In this document: positions 49,872 to 62,964 of the stretch, piece after piece
Position numbering within the stretch: position 1 is the stretch's first letter
Layout of the letters: every line of letters starts with the position of its first letter
Assembly (NCBI RefSeq): GCF_963678635.1
Contig: NC_087066.1
Coordinates: 29,517,301-29,581,300, forward strand
Origin: Symsagittifera roscoffensis
Taxonomy: Eukaryota > Xenacoelomorpha > Acoela > Convolutidae
Reading direction: 5' to 3'
DNA: 64,000 nucleotides
Made by a program: the position numbers and the translations under genes
The notes under the pieces: generated by a model
Seen by the model: only the letters and a program-made list of their open reading frames with translations
Database searches by the model: none
Told to the model about the DNA's origin: nothing

Positions 49872-52800
49872 CTAGAAAAAATTATCGTTTGATAGAAAGC
49901 AATGATGCAAAACTAGGTAAAAATTTCGCAACTTCTTTTTTGAGCCTATTTTTTGAGTTTCACTTGCTTTTGAGACCAGAAGACAGTTAAAGCTAACATG
50001 AGCTCTTTCCAGGAAAGTTTCGTAACAAATAACTAATTATTAATTTCAGTTGATTCATTTGCTCAATTTGCTATCAATTATTTGACAAAACAATACATTT
50101 CCAATTTTATTTTAAAATTACATAGAATGAAACAGACTTGTGCTGAGACAAATGGAAAGATTTTCCCGAAAAACTTTAGAATGATAAATTTTCAAAATCT
50201 TGGAAAAACTAACCAAAAGTGTAATGCAATACCCGTACTCAGTAAAACGAGAAAAAATTCGATTATATATACAATAGTACTTTCATCAAATTTATATTTT
50301 TTTATAAGTGCCAAATTTAGATGCTTAAACGATTTATAATCCATTAAATTGATCACGATTTTCGTGACATATTACAATAAATTCTAACCAATTATAATTT
50401 ATTGTAATTTTTCTGAAAATCTCTTATAATCTCTTATAATCTCTTATAATCTATTATCATAGAAAATAATATTTTTTGTGTCAAAATATGAGATGTTTTG
50501 CCACTTTTTGCTTCATCTGGACATAAAATTTTACCACGAAACAAAATTTTCATAGAGATCCCTTCATATTAATTGAAAGAATCCTGCGGTAGGTGAAATA
50601 TATCTCTTCTATACAAATTATGAAACTAAAGCAGTGGGATAATGTTTTGTTGGTCAAAAAACTAAAAATGCACATCATGAAACAGTTATAATTAAGAAGG
50701 AATGAAAAAAAAGTTATAAGTTGAATTGATTGAAAAACTGTTGAAGCAATTTTCATGTTTTTCACATAAACCAACGTCTATTAAAAGCATAAAATATCAC
50801 AAATTCATCTGCAAGGTCGAAATGGGCAAAAAGGGCAAATAAAAAGGATTATAAACAATTATAGTCGATTATAATGGATTTTCTGCGAATTAGAAATTCT
50901 GATAAAAATAATTGATGTAATATTTGGTGGAAAATGACCAAAAAAAACAAAAATTATAAATAAAAAAATGAAAAATTTTTTCTAAGACTTAGGAAATTTT
51001 TGATTCGCTTTTGAAGTTCTTTTTGTTAAAATTTCGCGAAAACTAAAATTACCAAAGTAAAACTAGGTTTTCATGGTTTAAGTTAAGCATAAATATGCTG
51101 TTTTAAGCTTGCTGACTAGTTTTATCCGCTCGAAACTAGACTAAAAATCTATAACTTTAAACCTGTTTTTCTTAATATTGTTACAATTTTTAAAAATAAT
51201 AATGATGGCGCTTGAATCACGTCTAAGAGTTCTTCAATTTGAAATAACATTTTACCCATTCCGCCGATTATTTATTGTACCTGATTTTGCATGCCACTAA
51301 AGCACACGACTACAGAATTCCTCAGCATTTTCAAGTTACTCTGACCCCAATTGTGATAATGGAAAGAAGTGAAGAAGCGAAGGAAGTGAAATACGAATCT
51401 GTTGGTGGAAGACGTGTTTCTAGTAAGCAGTTGTTTATCATAAAAATTAAAAACAAATGTAACTGGTTACAATACACCTACTGCTATTACAAACGAAGCT
51501 ACCATTACCTATATTCCAGTATCTTCAAAGCTTTTTGAGTTTTTAGAAAAGATTTTTCTCAAAAAAATTATTTACATCGAAGTGCTTTTCCATCTCCTGA
51601 AATTGTTTGTAATTTTCTATTGTTCGTTCATAGCAATCCTCGTTTTTTCATATATTTTTTTTCCATTAGTGGACATCAATTTTTCTTTTTGCATTCATTG
51701 TTTTCAGTTTGAAAAAAAATGTTAGAACAAAAAATTTTGACCTTCTTTTCGTAGAATACCTTCAAAAATATAGTTCTAAGCATTTTTTCGAAAAGAACAT
51801 ACGGTTCTTTAAAAGTTCAGGCCCTCAGCAAAGTCCCACAGCAATTTCGCTCAACACCGAGTTTGATCAAAGTTGATTTTTTTCTCACATTTGTGATATC
51901 TTTGGACTCTTTTTGACTCTACTTCAAATCAAATTTCCCCTCGCTAAAAGTTTTCTTGAAACTCCTAAGTCTTTGAAACATTTCCATCAGATCATTTCGA
52001 AAAACTTCTATCAGATCTTGAATTTAGAAGAAAATTATTCTGCAAACTGGATTCAAACAAGCTGGAGTTTCACAAAAAAACAGAAACAAAGAAGTTTACA
52101 ATATGTAACACAAGCTTCTCAGAGTAAAGACCATCAGAAATATAAATACGTCAGATATAGCAGAATATTTACCAACCAATTTTGTGTATGGAAAGATCCT
52201 AAGGATGGTTTCAGGATAAACCATCTGTTAAGAAGTGGTGTCCTTTTTGCCGAAATACGGAAGCAAAATCGTTGATCGCAGAAATTACCAAAAAAAACAT
52301 AAGCTAAAAAATCTATCAATAAGAAAAAACCTAATGCTTAAAACGAGACTAAACTTAACAAAATTGAGAAACAGATAGCAACAACAAATTAGGGAACCCA
52401 TTTACGGGTCTAGGACAACAAGTTGACGGGACTTCAAGGAAAAAGAACTTCAGGTCAAAATTTACACTTTACAGGCACCTCAAGCACTATTTTTCATCTA
52501 TAAAATAAAAATTTTCAAAAATTTAAGCAATTTTAGTCCATAATAAGCGTAATTCAAGACAATGCACCCCAATTTACGTCAGACGGATTTTGAAATGAAA
52601 AAAAAAATATGAATATGAAAAACACCTTCAACAATGTTTTAATTTTTAATTTTAATAAACATCAATTGGAGGATTAATTTTAATGAAAAAGCCAAAAACT
52701 GGCAAAGAAAGATTATTGAATTGAGAAATTTTTCAAAACAATGTCCAAATTAATCATTTTTCATGAGTTTCTGAGAAAATGTCCAGCTTGATGTCCATAA

Positions 52801-55800
52801 TTTTTACGATTCGGCTTCATGTCCCATCAGCTTGATGTCCGGAACCCCCTTTAACAACTTGGTTACCGTGATGGAATCAATGCGATACCTCAACAAAAAA
52901 GAAACTTACAATTTACTTGAATAAAAAACGTTAACTGCTATAAGGATTACAAAATCCGACCACAATCGAAAAACAGATGCCATCCGATCATCCGATTTTA
53001 ATCCTAAGACAAACAAAACGCATATTCAAGAAAGAGTTACAAAGGTTTTTGTTACTAACAACAAATACAACGAGGGGCTAGCTATGACAACAAGCCGACG
53101 AGACTTCAAGCCGAAATTTAAACTTTTGAAACGCCTAAAAAACGCTAAATTTGACCAGTAAAATGTTGGTTTTCAAAATTTTTGGCAAGTTCAGTTAATA
53201 ATAAGCGCTCTTAATAACAATCCATCACTTAAGATTAGCTCTAAACATAGTTAGGTTGGTCGGATTTTGAGATGCATAACCTATACACATCGAAAACCCC
53301 TTAAACAAAGTTCCTTAGAAAAATGACTAACAAAAAAATTTAAAAAGAAGATTTTTAATTTCAAAGAAGGCGCTAAAAAAACCGTGAAAACTTATTTCAA
53401 AAGATTTTTTTTCGGGGCTTGAGTAAAAATTCGTCGTTTAATTACTACTGATCTGTGACTATCATTCAATTAAAAGCCTGATTGTTTGTTTTGTTTGCTG
53501 GAAATTATAAGAAAAATCCAAAGTTTCAAACCAATTTTTCTAGATACTCGGAAAAAAAAACTTTTGTCGTTCGAATTACAACTGAAAGGGCTTTTTTATG
53601 ATATATCACTCAAGCTAGTCTGATGATTATTAGTGGTTCCTTGATTTTGCGTGGAAAAAAACTTTAATTTTCAATTGTTGGCACAAAAACGATACATATA
53701 GAGATGCACCACATAGGAACAATTTTACCAAAAAATTTTTTTCCGAACTAAGACAATATTTACCAAAATCCCCTAACTTCATTTGTCTATATTCACACAG
53801 TAACTGTAAAAATCAGAAAAACAAACAAACAATCACCAAGGAGAAAAATTGGGACAACCTTCAATAGTAAGTTTGTCCAAACTTCAACCCCTCATATCAG
53901 AAAATCCAATAGATAAGATAAATGAATTTCAACCGACAGATTCAAAAACAATTTCTAATCGTTTCAGCTTTAAAAAAATTTTAAATAATTTTTATGGTTG
54001 CAATGTGAACTGATTTTTAAACTCTATTACAACCCTTCACATCACAATTAGCAAATGCATGAGTTTCGAAATCACATAATTTGGAAAAGATTACAAACTA
54101 CACTTTTTGCAAACTAAAACTATCAAAAACAATGTATTTTTGAGTTAGCGGTTCTCAGAAAAATTTCACATCAAAAATGTATCATTTAAGGTTACTCTTG
54201 GAAGATTTGACTGCAGCATTTTTGGCTTTTGTTTCATTTAGTTTTAAGTTCTACCTTGATTAAAAAACAATCAATTTTTGCTTAATTTTCGATAACCCGG
54301 TGAAAGTACGGCGAATACTTTTTAATACTTTTTAACAATCAATTTTTGTTTAATTTTCGAAAACCCGCTGAAAGTATGGAGAATACTTTTTAATACTATA
54401 TTGATGCAAATTTTTGTCAAAACAAAATCAACTTGATTTCTTTGCTCAAAACTTTGTTTCAAATTTTTGCTTCTCAAGAAGCAGTGATCGAATGATATCT
54501 TGTTACATATTACAGATAATTTAACCGAAATTTTGTTAGATAGCCCGAATTGTCGTTCGTTTTGAATAATTTCGTTGCGACTGCAGTCTATGTCTCTCAG
54601 AAGACTATTAAAGTTGCAATTCTTTACTAACCACGTGTCTCTTCTGAAGCGACTCATGACTGTCTTTCTCGTTTTTCATCTGTCTCTCCAGTTGTTCACA
54701 CTCACTACTCTGACCTCTCTTCGCCTCTTCCACTTCTTTTCTGCTTTTCTCCAAATCAAAGCTGAGCGTCACGTTCTCCTTGCTAGAAAACGCAAAAACC
54801 TTGGTTGTTCAGATTTTTATCTAAACTTTTGACACCTAATTTTTTTCAAAATGAAGACTGTTGCTGCTAAAGCATTCATTTTGTATAATTTCGATAAACT
54901 GTTTTTTGATTTTTTGAAAATCAAGACGAAAGTGCGAAAGTGTTTTTATTAGCGTTTTTTATGAATCGCCTGGTTAAGAATCTAGGAGTTGTCTGAGCGA
55001 TGCGCGGAGCTTTTTAAATCTTTTATTTAACCATTTTTTGGATTTTTTGGTCAACCACATCCATTTGACAAAACGCGTTGTAAATTTATTTTTCGGCGAG
55101 GTCTGTGCCAGAGCCATTTTAAATGCCAAAAACAACGTTTACAGGTTCTTTTCGGAAGTATTTGACTGAAAAATTGTATTTTGGTGCGTGCGCATCTCAC
55201 GCATCTCATTATTTTAATGAACATAGGAAATAAATGTTTTCAGAAAAGATAAACTAAGAAAATGGGGCAAAAATTTCCAATCACATACCCGATTTCTTTG
55301 ACCTTTGCATTGTACTCAGCCATTTTTTCGATCTCCCCCTTCTCCATCTCTCGAACCTTTTCACTCAAAAACTCCCCCCGATGCTGCAACTTTTTAATAT
55401 TTTCCCGACACTCATCAACCTCAATTTGCAGATCAGTTTGACTTTTTGTCAAATCTTTTTTGGCATCTTCTAAATATTTAATCTTTTCGTCTTTTTCGAC
55501 CTCAATTATGATTTTATCTTTGATGATTTCTTCCAGTTTCTCTACGTTTTTGTCTTTTTCATCGGCTTCTTTGACTAAATCTTTCGCTTTCGATTCCAGA
55601 AGACTTTTTTGTAGACTAATTCGATCTATTTCTTTGTCAATCAAATCAAAAACAGCAACTTTTTCCTCGAAAGTTTGCAGCGCTATTTCTTCGTCTTTCA
55701 CTTCGATGTCATTCCGAACCAAGATTTGAACTTTGACCTCTTGTAGTTTTCTGGTTATTGTTCCCATTTCAGAGTGAATGACCGATTTTCTAGTTATGAA

Positions 55801-58800
55801 CTGATTCAGTTCGTTTATTTTGCATCTCAAGTCTTCGTTTTTATTCAGAATTTCTCTCTTCGACTGAGAAATTTGATTTTCCAGTTTCTGAATTTGCAAC
55901 TCGAGTGATTGTATGTGGTCATTTTTCGAGTCTATTAGATTTTCTAAGTCTCTCCGTGCTTGTTTTGAGACGTTTAGATCGTTTCGGAGTCTGGCGTTTT
56001 CGGCTAGGCACATGGTATTTTGGTCTTTCAATAGTCTAGATCGATTGGTCGCTTCAGCTCGTGTTGATTCGTCTACAAACATAATTGCTAAGATAATCTG
56101 ATTTTTGTACAAGTTTGTAACTTTGGAGTATTCGCTTAAACTGATGAGATTTTTTCGAAAAATCATTCTCTTAGAGAAAAGAAACCCCGGGGAAAAGGTT
56201 TTTTTTTCAATTCGAAAACAATACAAAGAAATGTTTCTCACTTTTTTCCTGTAAACTCTCCATTTCCGAGCATCTTTGCTCTAACTCAATTTTCGCCATT
56301 TTCAGTGCCATATTTTCTTTCTCCAGTTGCTTCAAACTTTTCCTTGCTTCTTCCAGATTTCCTTCCAGTTTTGATAGTTCTTGGTCTTTGGCTGTTGTTT
56401 CCTGATGAAATTTTGCCAGGTTGCTTTTATTGCAGTCGTTTTGGTCTGATTGTTGCTCCAACGCTTCTTCTGTTCTGCGGAGTTTCTCTTCTAGACAAAT
56501 TCAGGATGCTCGAAGTTGAGAAATATATTCCAACTTGAAATTGTATAAGTTAAACTTATTGTGCAGGTTTTTGTGACAAAAAAAACTTTCAAGCTCAATT
56601 TAGACCCCTAAAAGAGTTGATTTTACTGCTCAATTAAAATTGCATCACCGTACAGGACGAAAAAAATCTTCTACCAAAGGGTCTTCTACAACGGTTTTCC
56701 AAAAATCCTATTAATTTTTTCAGACTTGAGTGAAGCGACGCAGGCTGAAATATATTATTTAATAAACACTCTAAAATTTGCAACTGTACCTGTAATTTGC
56801 AATAATTTAAACAACCACCGACCATACTCTAAATCTGAGACAACTTTAGAAAATTCATGGTATGTCCAGCAAATTTAAAATTCGAACCTTTTTTGCACGG
56901 ATACCTTCGAGGAAAATGGAAAAATTTTTGCGCTAGGAGGAAGCATTGTCTAAAAATGGAACCGCTATAACCGCTATAAATATATCAGCAAATTTAGTTG
57001 AAACTAAATATATCACTTTGAATCATTTTTCATAAATCGTGTAGTTTTTGAAAAATTTTCAATTCTCAATTTCCAGGAAAGCGTTTTTTTGCAGTCTATA
57101 TCTTTTGATCATCACTATCCAACATATCAGCGCAAACTATTGAAGTCCGGCGAAGCAATCCAAACTCAAAATAGTGCCGACGATTCCTTACCGAGATCAG
57201 GTTATTGATTTTTTTTTCAAAAAAACTTGATGTTGTTTTTTGGGGGGCATAAATACAAAAAATACATTGTTTTTTCACTCTGACAAAATTTTTTGACTCT
57301 TTTTTAAAATAAATAGAGATCAATCAAAAATGCAAATTTTCTGTGATGGCATATATCCAATTTTGTTTTTCTTCTGACAAAGTTTAGAAACTGGAACTGC
57401 TAAAAAATGGAACTGCTTTTTTGGGTGCATAAATAAAAAAACATTGTTTGTTCATTATCACAAATTTTTTTGACTTTTTTTAAAACAAATAGAGATCAAT
57501 CAAAATGCAAACTTTCTGTGATGCCATAAATATATTTTTATTTTTCTTCGGATAAAGTTTCGGTTTTTTAAAAAACAGATTTTTTAAGAGAAACTTCGAC
57601 TCAATGTTCCGAGGAGCTTTGGTAATTGGGGAGGCGTTTTCTCTGTGGGCGGTTGATATATGACTTAAAAAACCGTTTTAGTCGTAATCAGAACAACATT
57701 TTTGAGTTTCCCTCAAAAAAATTCTTCATGTCAAAAAAAAACTGGTTTGAAACTTATAGTTTTTAGTGTTTTGCATGAAACAAATTAAAGGATCACAACA
57801 ATTTTTTTTGTTTTTTTTTGTTTGCTTATTTGCTTGAAGAAAACTTGTCGAATACGCTTTCTCTACTAAAACTATCAATTATACCTAACATCTAGACTTA
57901 CATTCAGCTCATCTTATCAGACCACGAACGAAAACAACAAAATTTGAAAAAAAGGAAACAGTAATTATTGAAGTTTCTATTATGTTTTGGTCGGAGCTTC
58001 CTGTTCCTATGTGCACAGCAACCGGATAAATTTTGTAGTTCTGAACATTGAAAATTTTGAATTTGGGTGTGCTTTAGTTTTTTCTTCATTTTTTTGTTCG
58101 GCTCGCAAAATCACATGCCACAAATAATAATCAGAATGGGACAACTGCATTAAAGTATTCAAACCGTTTTAGCCGTGATTCGAATGACGTTTTTAAAGTT
58201 TCAAAATCACTGCCCCAGTTTCAAGAAAAATCGCAATGAAGTTTTTGTAATTGTAGTCTTATTTCGGGCAAGTCTAATTTTGAACGTTTGTTATGAGAAA
58301 ATTGATCATTAATGAGAAAAAAATGATTTTTTTAAACATAATTAATTTGGAAACTTTATTTAGCGCTTCCTTGGCAAAAAATTATCTAAAATTTTTTAAA
58401 CCACTGTGCAAAAATTTGAAAAATAATATTCCTTTCAGGAGACCACTGCTGTCAGTTATACCTAGTTTAAACTTTTCTACGCACAAGAAACGTTGCTAAT
58501 TTGAATAATACAAAAGGAAACTACCTTTTTGTAGTTTTTATGAATGTGGTCGGAAGACTCTGTGCTAGCTGCACAGCAACCGGCTATCCTTGTTATTAAT
58601 TTGTCTTCAGACATCTGAACACTATTGATATTCTGCATGCAGTATAATAGAAAATTTTCGCCTGCGTTAAATTTTAACGTACTAGGGTATTAACTCAGAA
58701 AGTTGTCAAACTGAATTAAGACACCTAATGGATCCAAATAATGCGTCGTTGCTCAACGTAAAATATATCAGTTTGTGATTGACATTAGACTTACGGAAGG

Positions 58801-60095
58801 AGGGAACGTTTTTAAAATTCATACTTCGTTTGAAAGCTGACGCCAGATTCACGTAATTTTTCAACAAAAACTACCTAAGACAGGTTGAATAGCAGTAGGA
58901 TCTATCAAGGTTCCCTTCTGATACCAGCAGCCGGCTCTTTTGTTTAATGTAGTTTTTTGTTTATGCGCCCTATTGGGTCAAAGGAAAGATGATTGAACTC
59001 TTACCTAAATCCTTTATCCTGACCATTAGCTGGTTCGATTTCACAGCTTTCTCCTTTTGCTCATTTTCAAGTTTTAATTGAAGCTCTTTCTTGTCCTCAA
59101 TTAGCGTGTTTTTCTCCTCATCTGAAAAAGTCATCAAAATTAAATTTTTTGGCAAATCTTGGTTAAAATCATTGAATTTGAATTCTTTGTACCAAATAAT
59201 GTTTTCTTTTGCTGCAGTTTTGATTCCATTGAGTTCCTCTGAAATGTCAAAGACTGATTTGCAGATTTGCACTCGTCCAATTTAACCGACAGATCACCTA
59301 TTTCGAAGACGTGCTTCTGAATCTGCTGCTTTTGAGCTTGAACGTTCTGCATTTGATCTGCTTGATTGGCGCCTTGAAACATTAAAAACGCACGTAGAAA
59401 TGCGACATCCAGGTGGTTTTGGTTTCAGAAATTACCTGAGTCTGCAATTTTTTTGACCACGAAGAAAGAAAAAATTGGGTATTTGGGTGTTTTAGAACCT
59501 TTTTTTCCCCACGCAAAGTCAAATATCACAAATTATCGTCACTAGATTAACTGATGTATCATGTTATAGTCTTTTCAGTAATACTTCGATCGCTATTTGA
59601 AAAATTCAGAACTGAAAACCGAAAACGGTTCATTTTTTTGTTTTCAAATGAGTTTCTACCACACGCATAAATGACTGTGGTCCTAATTTCTTGCGCTACT
59701 TGCACAGAAACCGGCTGTTTTAGTGCAAATGCTGTACCAGTAACTTCCTTTATGCCGCCGCATCTATCAAAAATCAACCCAAACAAAAACCATAGACTCT
59801 GAAATCGAGCGATTTAAGGTTAAGCGCTTTTACTTGAGCGCTCTTTCTTAGAATTGATTTGTCACTAAATAGTGTAACTTATGTTCTTTTTTGTTGAAAA
59901 TGGTCTCAGCGTCTCATTAAGAGAACTCACTCATGTTGACCAGTTCAGATTCTCTGTGTCTTAATTTGGCCTCCAGCTTCTCGATAGTGATGCTCTGATC
60001 TCTCACTATGCACTTGTACTCTTCAATCGTGCGACCCACTTCCTCGAAGTTCTGGATGATAGCTCGTTTCTCACTCTTCGGTTTCAGCCGAGACA
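49713..60095 (-). CDS. Multi-exon coiled-coil protein gene (seven exons visible, both ends missing)
   Basis: Seven minus-strand exons: 60,095-59,931, 59,372-59,193, 59,121-59,005, 56,490-56,242, 56,072-55,289, 54,782-54,632 and 49,871-49,713. All have GT-AG borders, and phases match at every junction (1,1,1,1,2,0), giving ~601 continuous codons. The protein is almost entirely heptad-rich coiled coil, dominated by Glu, Lys, Leu and Gln, without a globular domain. Such proteins are typical of centrosomes, cilia or the cytoskeleton, but I cannot name it. The first exon continues a codon from an upstream exon not found. The last ends in phase 0 with a donor, so more follows. The 4.8 kb intron is the largest visible. 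Confidence 0.85.
49872..54631 (-). other. 4.8 kb intron of the coiled-coil gene
   Basis: AT-rich with no supported gene. It holds a 10 bp tandem motif 'atctcttata' (50,416-50,455) and a ~67 bp tandem duplication (54,266-54,400). Confidence 0.6.
54266..54400 (+). repeat. ~67 bp tandem duplication
   Basis: Two diverged copies of 'caatttttg' - 'taattttcga' - 'aaccc' - 'gaatactttttaatac', one after the other. Confidence 0.75.
54632..54782 (-). CDS. Coiled-coil gene, exon f
   Basis: Acceptor GTTTTCTAG, KENVTLSFDLEKSRKEVEE to KDSHESLQKRHV; donor CACGTG|GTTAGT. Confidence 0.78.
55289..56072 (-). CDS. Coiled-coil gene, exon e (784 bp)
   Basis: The largest exon: acceptor GTTTGTAG, ESTRAEATNRSRLLKDQ to EKMAEYNAKVKEIG; donor CGG|GTATGTG. 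About 260 codons of uninterrupted heptads. Confidence 0.88.
56242..56490 (-). CDS. Coiled-coil gene, exon d
   Basis: Acceptor ATTTGTCTAG, EKLRRTEEALEQQSDQNDC to SEMESLQEK; donor GAAAAAA|GTGAG. Confidence 0.82.
56491..59004 (-). other. 2.5 kb intron with tandem duplication
   Basis: No gene. It contains a duplicated ~150 bp segment (57,235-57,385 and 57,418-57,565, marked by 'aaatagagatcaatcaaaa') and copies of a short 'tgcacagcaaccgg' motif. Confidence 0.6.
59005..59121 (-). CDS. Coiled-coil gene, exon c
   Basis: Acceptor CTTTTTCAG, DEEKNTLIEDKKELQLKLE to NQLMVRIKDL; donor TTTAG|GTAAGAG. Preceded by a short 71 bp intron. Confidence 0.82.
59193..59372 (-). CDS. Coiled-coil gene, exon b
   Basis: Acceptor GTTTCAAG, ANQADQMQNVQAQKQQIQK to NSMESKLQQKKTLF; donor TTTG|GTACAAAG. 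Phase 1 at both ends. Confidence 0.75.
59931..60095 (-). CDS. Coiled-coil gene, exon a
   Basis: Acceptor CCTTTCAG, then SRLKPKSEKRAIIQNFEEV to RHRESELVNM; donor ATGA|GTGAG. The first codon is completed from a missing upstream exon. Confidence 0.8.
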
Positions 60096-60284
60096 CTGAA
60101 AGGACTGGATTCGTGCTGAAGTTGCTGAAAGATTTTCAATATAACTATGACCACGATCTTTTAATCAGTCTCCTCTGAAATAGTCCGCCAAGTTTTTCCT
60201 GTACATATTGAGATCCGGTCGAAAGAGTAACAAAACTGATTTTTTTTGAGGTCCTTAATGTTAATTCTCAATATAAATGTGCAT

Positions 60285-60436
60285 TATAAAAATTATGGGG
60301 GTTTAAAGATGGCTAATTGGGTTTTTTTTGGGACAATAAACCACGCGCGATATATTTTTTTAGCTATTAAATGCGTAAATGGATGTTTAATATGTCTAAT
60401 AAATTGTTACAAATTGAATTGAGGCATGGTAATTGA
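60285..60436 (+). repeat. ~530 bp repeat family, partial diverged copy (plus)
   Basis: 'gggggtttaaagatgg' then 'acgcgcgatatatt' follow the family order but are the most diverged in the window. It meets a minus-oriented copy head-to-head near 60,436. Confidence 0.65.
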
Positions 60437-61406
60437 TCATCCCCCCACACGTCATATTAAGTACAAAGTGATAGATTTTGCGCCTAATAACCAATCAATT
60501 ATGCCATAAAAGCATCATTCAACCAATTTGGAACGATTTCAAACACGGATTAAATCTCCGCTTACGCGTTAATAGCGCGAAATATATGGCGCATTAAATG
60601 TCCCAAATTGGCCAAATAGCAATCTTTATTCCCTCATAACTTTACCAAAAAATTGATCACACGTGAAATATTTTTTCAAGTTTGAGCTCAGGACAACAAT
60701 ACCTTTCGAATGATATTTTAAAAATTCCGTCAAAAATGGCTAGTTAAAAAGTCGAAGCTTGTCTGAAGAAAAAACCCACCCCGAGCACAAATATTCCGTT
60801 ACTTTCGTATCGAAAGTCGGAACAATAATCGTTTCTGAAAAACTCATACATCCTTGTGATTTCTAGAAATTTCAAATAAAAACAAAACTGCTCGTATCAG
60901 GGCAAAGCCCTGAGTGTTCCGAATGCTTTTTAGAGTTTATGGAGCAGTAATAACATAAAAAACCAAATGAAATAAAATAAATTTTTTTTAGCTGGAATTT
61001 TTTAAATGAAAAAAATCACCCCACACGCCATATAAAGTACAAAAGGATAATTTTCGTTCCTTGTAACAAATCAATCATGGCACATAAGCTTCCTTGAACC
61101 AATTTGGAACGATTTCTGAGACGGATTAAATCTCGTTTACGCGTTAATAGCTCGAAATATATCGCGCGTTAATTGTCCCAAATTGGCCAAAATGGCAATG
61201 TTTAAACCCCCATAACTTTACGAAAAATGATCACAGGTGAAATATCGTTTCAAATTTGAGCTCAGGACAACAATACCTTTAGAATGACAATAAAAAAAAA
61301 TTCCGTCAAAAATGGCTAGTTAAAAAGTCGAAATTTGTCTGAAGAAAAAAAAACCCACCCCGATCACAAATATTCCGTTACTTTTGTAACGAAAGTCGGA
61401 ACAAAA
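60437..61406 (-). repeat. Left arm of large palindrome (two minus-oriented family copies)
   Basis: Copies occupy 60,437-60,834 (truncated) and 60,889-61,406. The order is the reverse of the right arm, and the linker 60,835-60,888 is mirrored at 62,019-62,087. Confidence 0.88.
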
Positions 61407-61496
61407 AGCGCAAAGATCAGAATATAGAACTTAAAGATATTATTAACAAGCTTAAAAAAACTTAGTTCAAGGTTGAAAAAGGACAACATAAATGTA
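61407..61496. other. Palindrome spacer
   Basis: About 90 bases of unrelated AT-rich sequence between the arms. Confidence 0.8.
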
Positions 61497-62525
61497 AAGT
61501 TTTTTTTCCGACTTTCGATACGAAATTAACGGAATATTTGTGCTCGGGGTGGGTTTTTTTTCTTCAGACAAATTTCGACTTTTTAACGAACCACTTTTTT
61601 TAAAAAAAATTAAAAGAAATTGTTGTCTTGAGCTTAAATTTGAAAAGATATTTCACCTGTGATCATTTTTCGTAATGTTTTGAGGGTTTAAAGATTGCAA
61701 TTTTGACCATTTTGACCAATTTGGGACAATTAACTCGAGATATAGTTCGCGCTATTAACGCGTAAGCGGAGATTTAATCCGTCTTATAAATTGTTCCAAA
61801 TTGGTTGAACGAAGCTTATGTGCCATGATTGATTTGTTACAAGGAACGAAAATTATCCTTTTGTACTTTATATGGCGTGTGGGGGGATGATTTTCATTTA
61901 AAAAAATCCAGCTAAAAAAATTTATTTTATTTCATTTGGTTTTTTATGTTATTACTGCTCCATAAACTCTAAAAAGCATTCGGAACACTCAGGGCTTTGC
62001 CCTGATACGAGCAGTTTTGTTTTTATGTTTTTATTTGAAATTTCTAGAAATCAAAAGGGTGTATGAGTCTTTCAGAAACGATTATTGTTCCGACTTTCGA
62101 TACGAAAGTAACGGAATATTTGTGCTCGGGGTGGGTTTTTTCTTCAGACAAGCTTCGACTTTTTAACTAGCCATTTTTGACGGAATTTTTAAAATATCAT
62201 TCGAAAGGTATTGTTGTCCTGAGCTCAAACTTGAAAAAATATTTCACGTGTGATCATTTTTTTGGTAAAGTTATGAGGGAATAAAGATTGCTATTTGGCC
62301 AATTTGGGACAATTAATGCGCCATATATTTCGTGCTATTAACGCGTAACCGGAGACTTAATCCGTCTTAGAAATTGCTCCAAATTTGTTGAAAGAAGCTG
62401 ATTTTCTTATTTGATTTGTTACAAGGAGCAAAATCTATCCTTATGAAATTTATATGGCGTGTGGGGGGATGACTTTCATAAAAAATTTCAAATTTTATAA
62501 AAAAAATGTTTATTTCATTCAATTT
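61497..62525 (+). repeat. Right arm of large palindrome (two plus-oriented family copies)
   Basis: Copies at 61,497-62,018 and 62,088-62,525, the second cut by the N gap. The homology to the left arm runs to about 62,472 ('ggggggatga'). Confidence 0.88.
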
Positions 62526-62725
62526 NNNNNNNNNNNNNNNNNNNNNNNNNNNNNNNNNNNNNNNNNNNNNNNNNNNNNNNNNNNNNNNNNNNNNNNNNNN
62601 NNNNNNNNNNNNNNNNNNNNNNNNNNNNNNNNNNNNNNNNNNNNNNNNNNNNNNNNNNNNNNNNNNNNNNNNNNNNNNNNNNNNNNNNNNNNNNNNNNNN
62701 NNNNNNNNNNNNNNNNNNNNNNNNN
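62526..62725. other. Assembly gap, 200 N
   Basis: 200 Ns immediately after the palindrome; the repeat probably broke the assembly. Confidence 1.
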
Positions 62726-62964
62726 GATCTGAAAAAGGTGTCTTGCTAAAATTTACGGTTTGGTGTAAAATTAACAACAATCTTAATGATTATTCAAATT
62801 TGGCTAAACTTCAGATCCATAGTCCTAAATTCTGATTTCTATTAAAAATATATATGAGGTTAAAAATTTCGAACTATAATCAAGTTAATGCTAATGAGCT
62901 GTTGTTTTGCATTGACTAAAAATCAAATGTTCACTACCTAAAACAATTTTTTTTTCCATTTTAG

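Noticed and set aside
55460-56101. Plus-strand Ser-rich ORFs
   Set aside because: Antisense shadows of the coiled-coil exon e, whose splice borders and phases support the minus strand.
62367-62835. ORFs across the second N gap
   Set aside because: Same artefact, and the sequence on the left is the non-coding repeat family.
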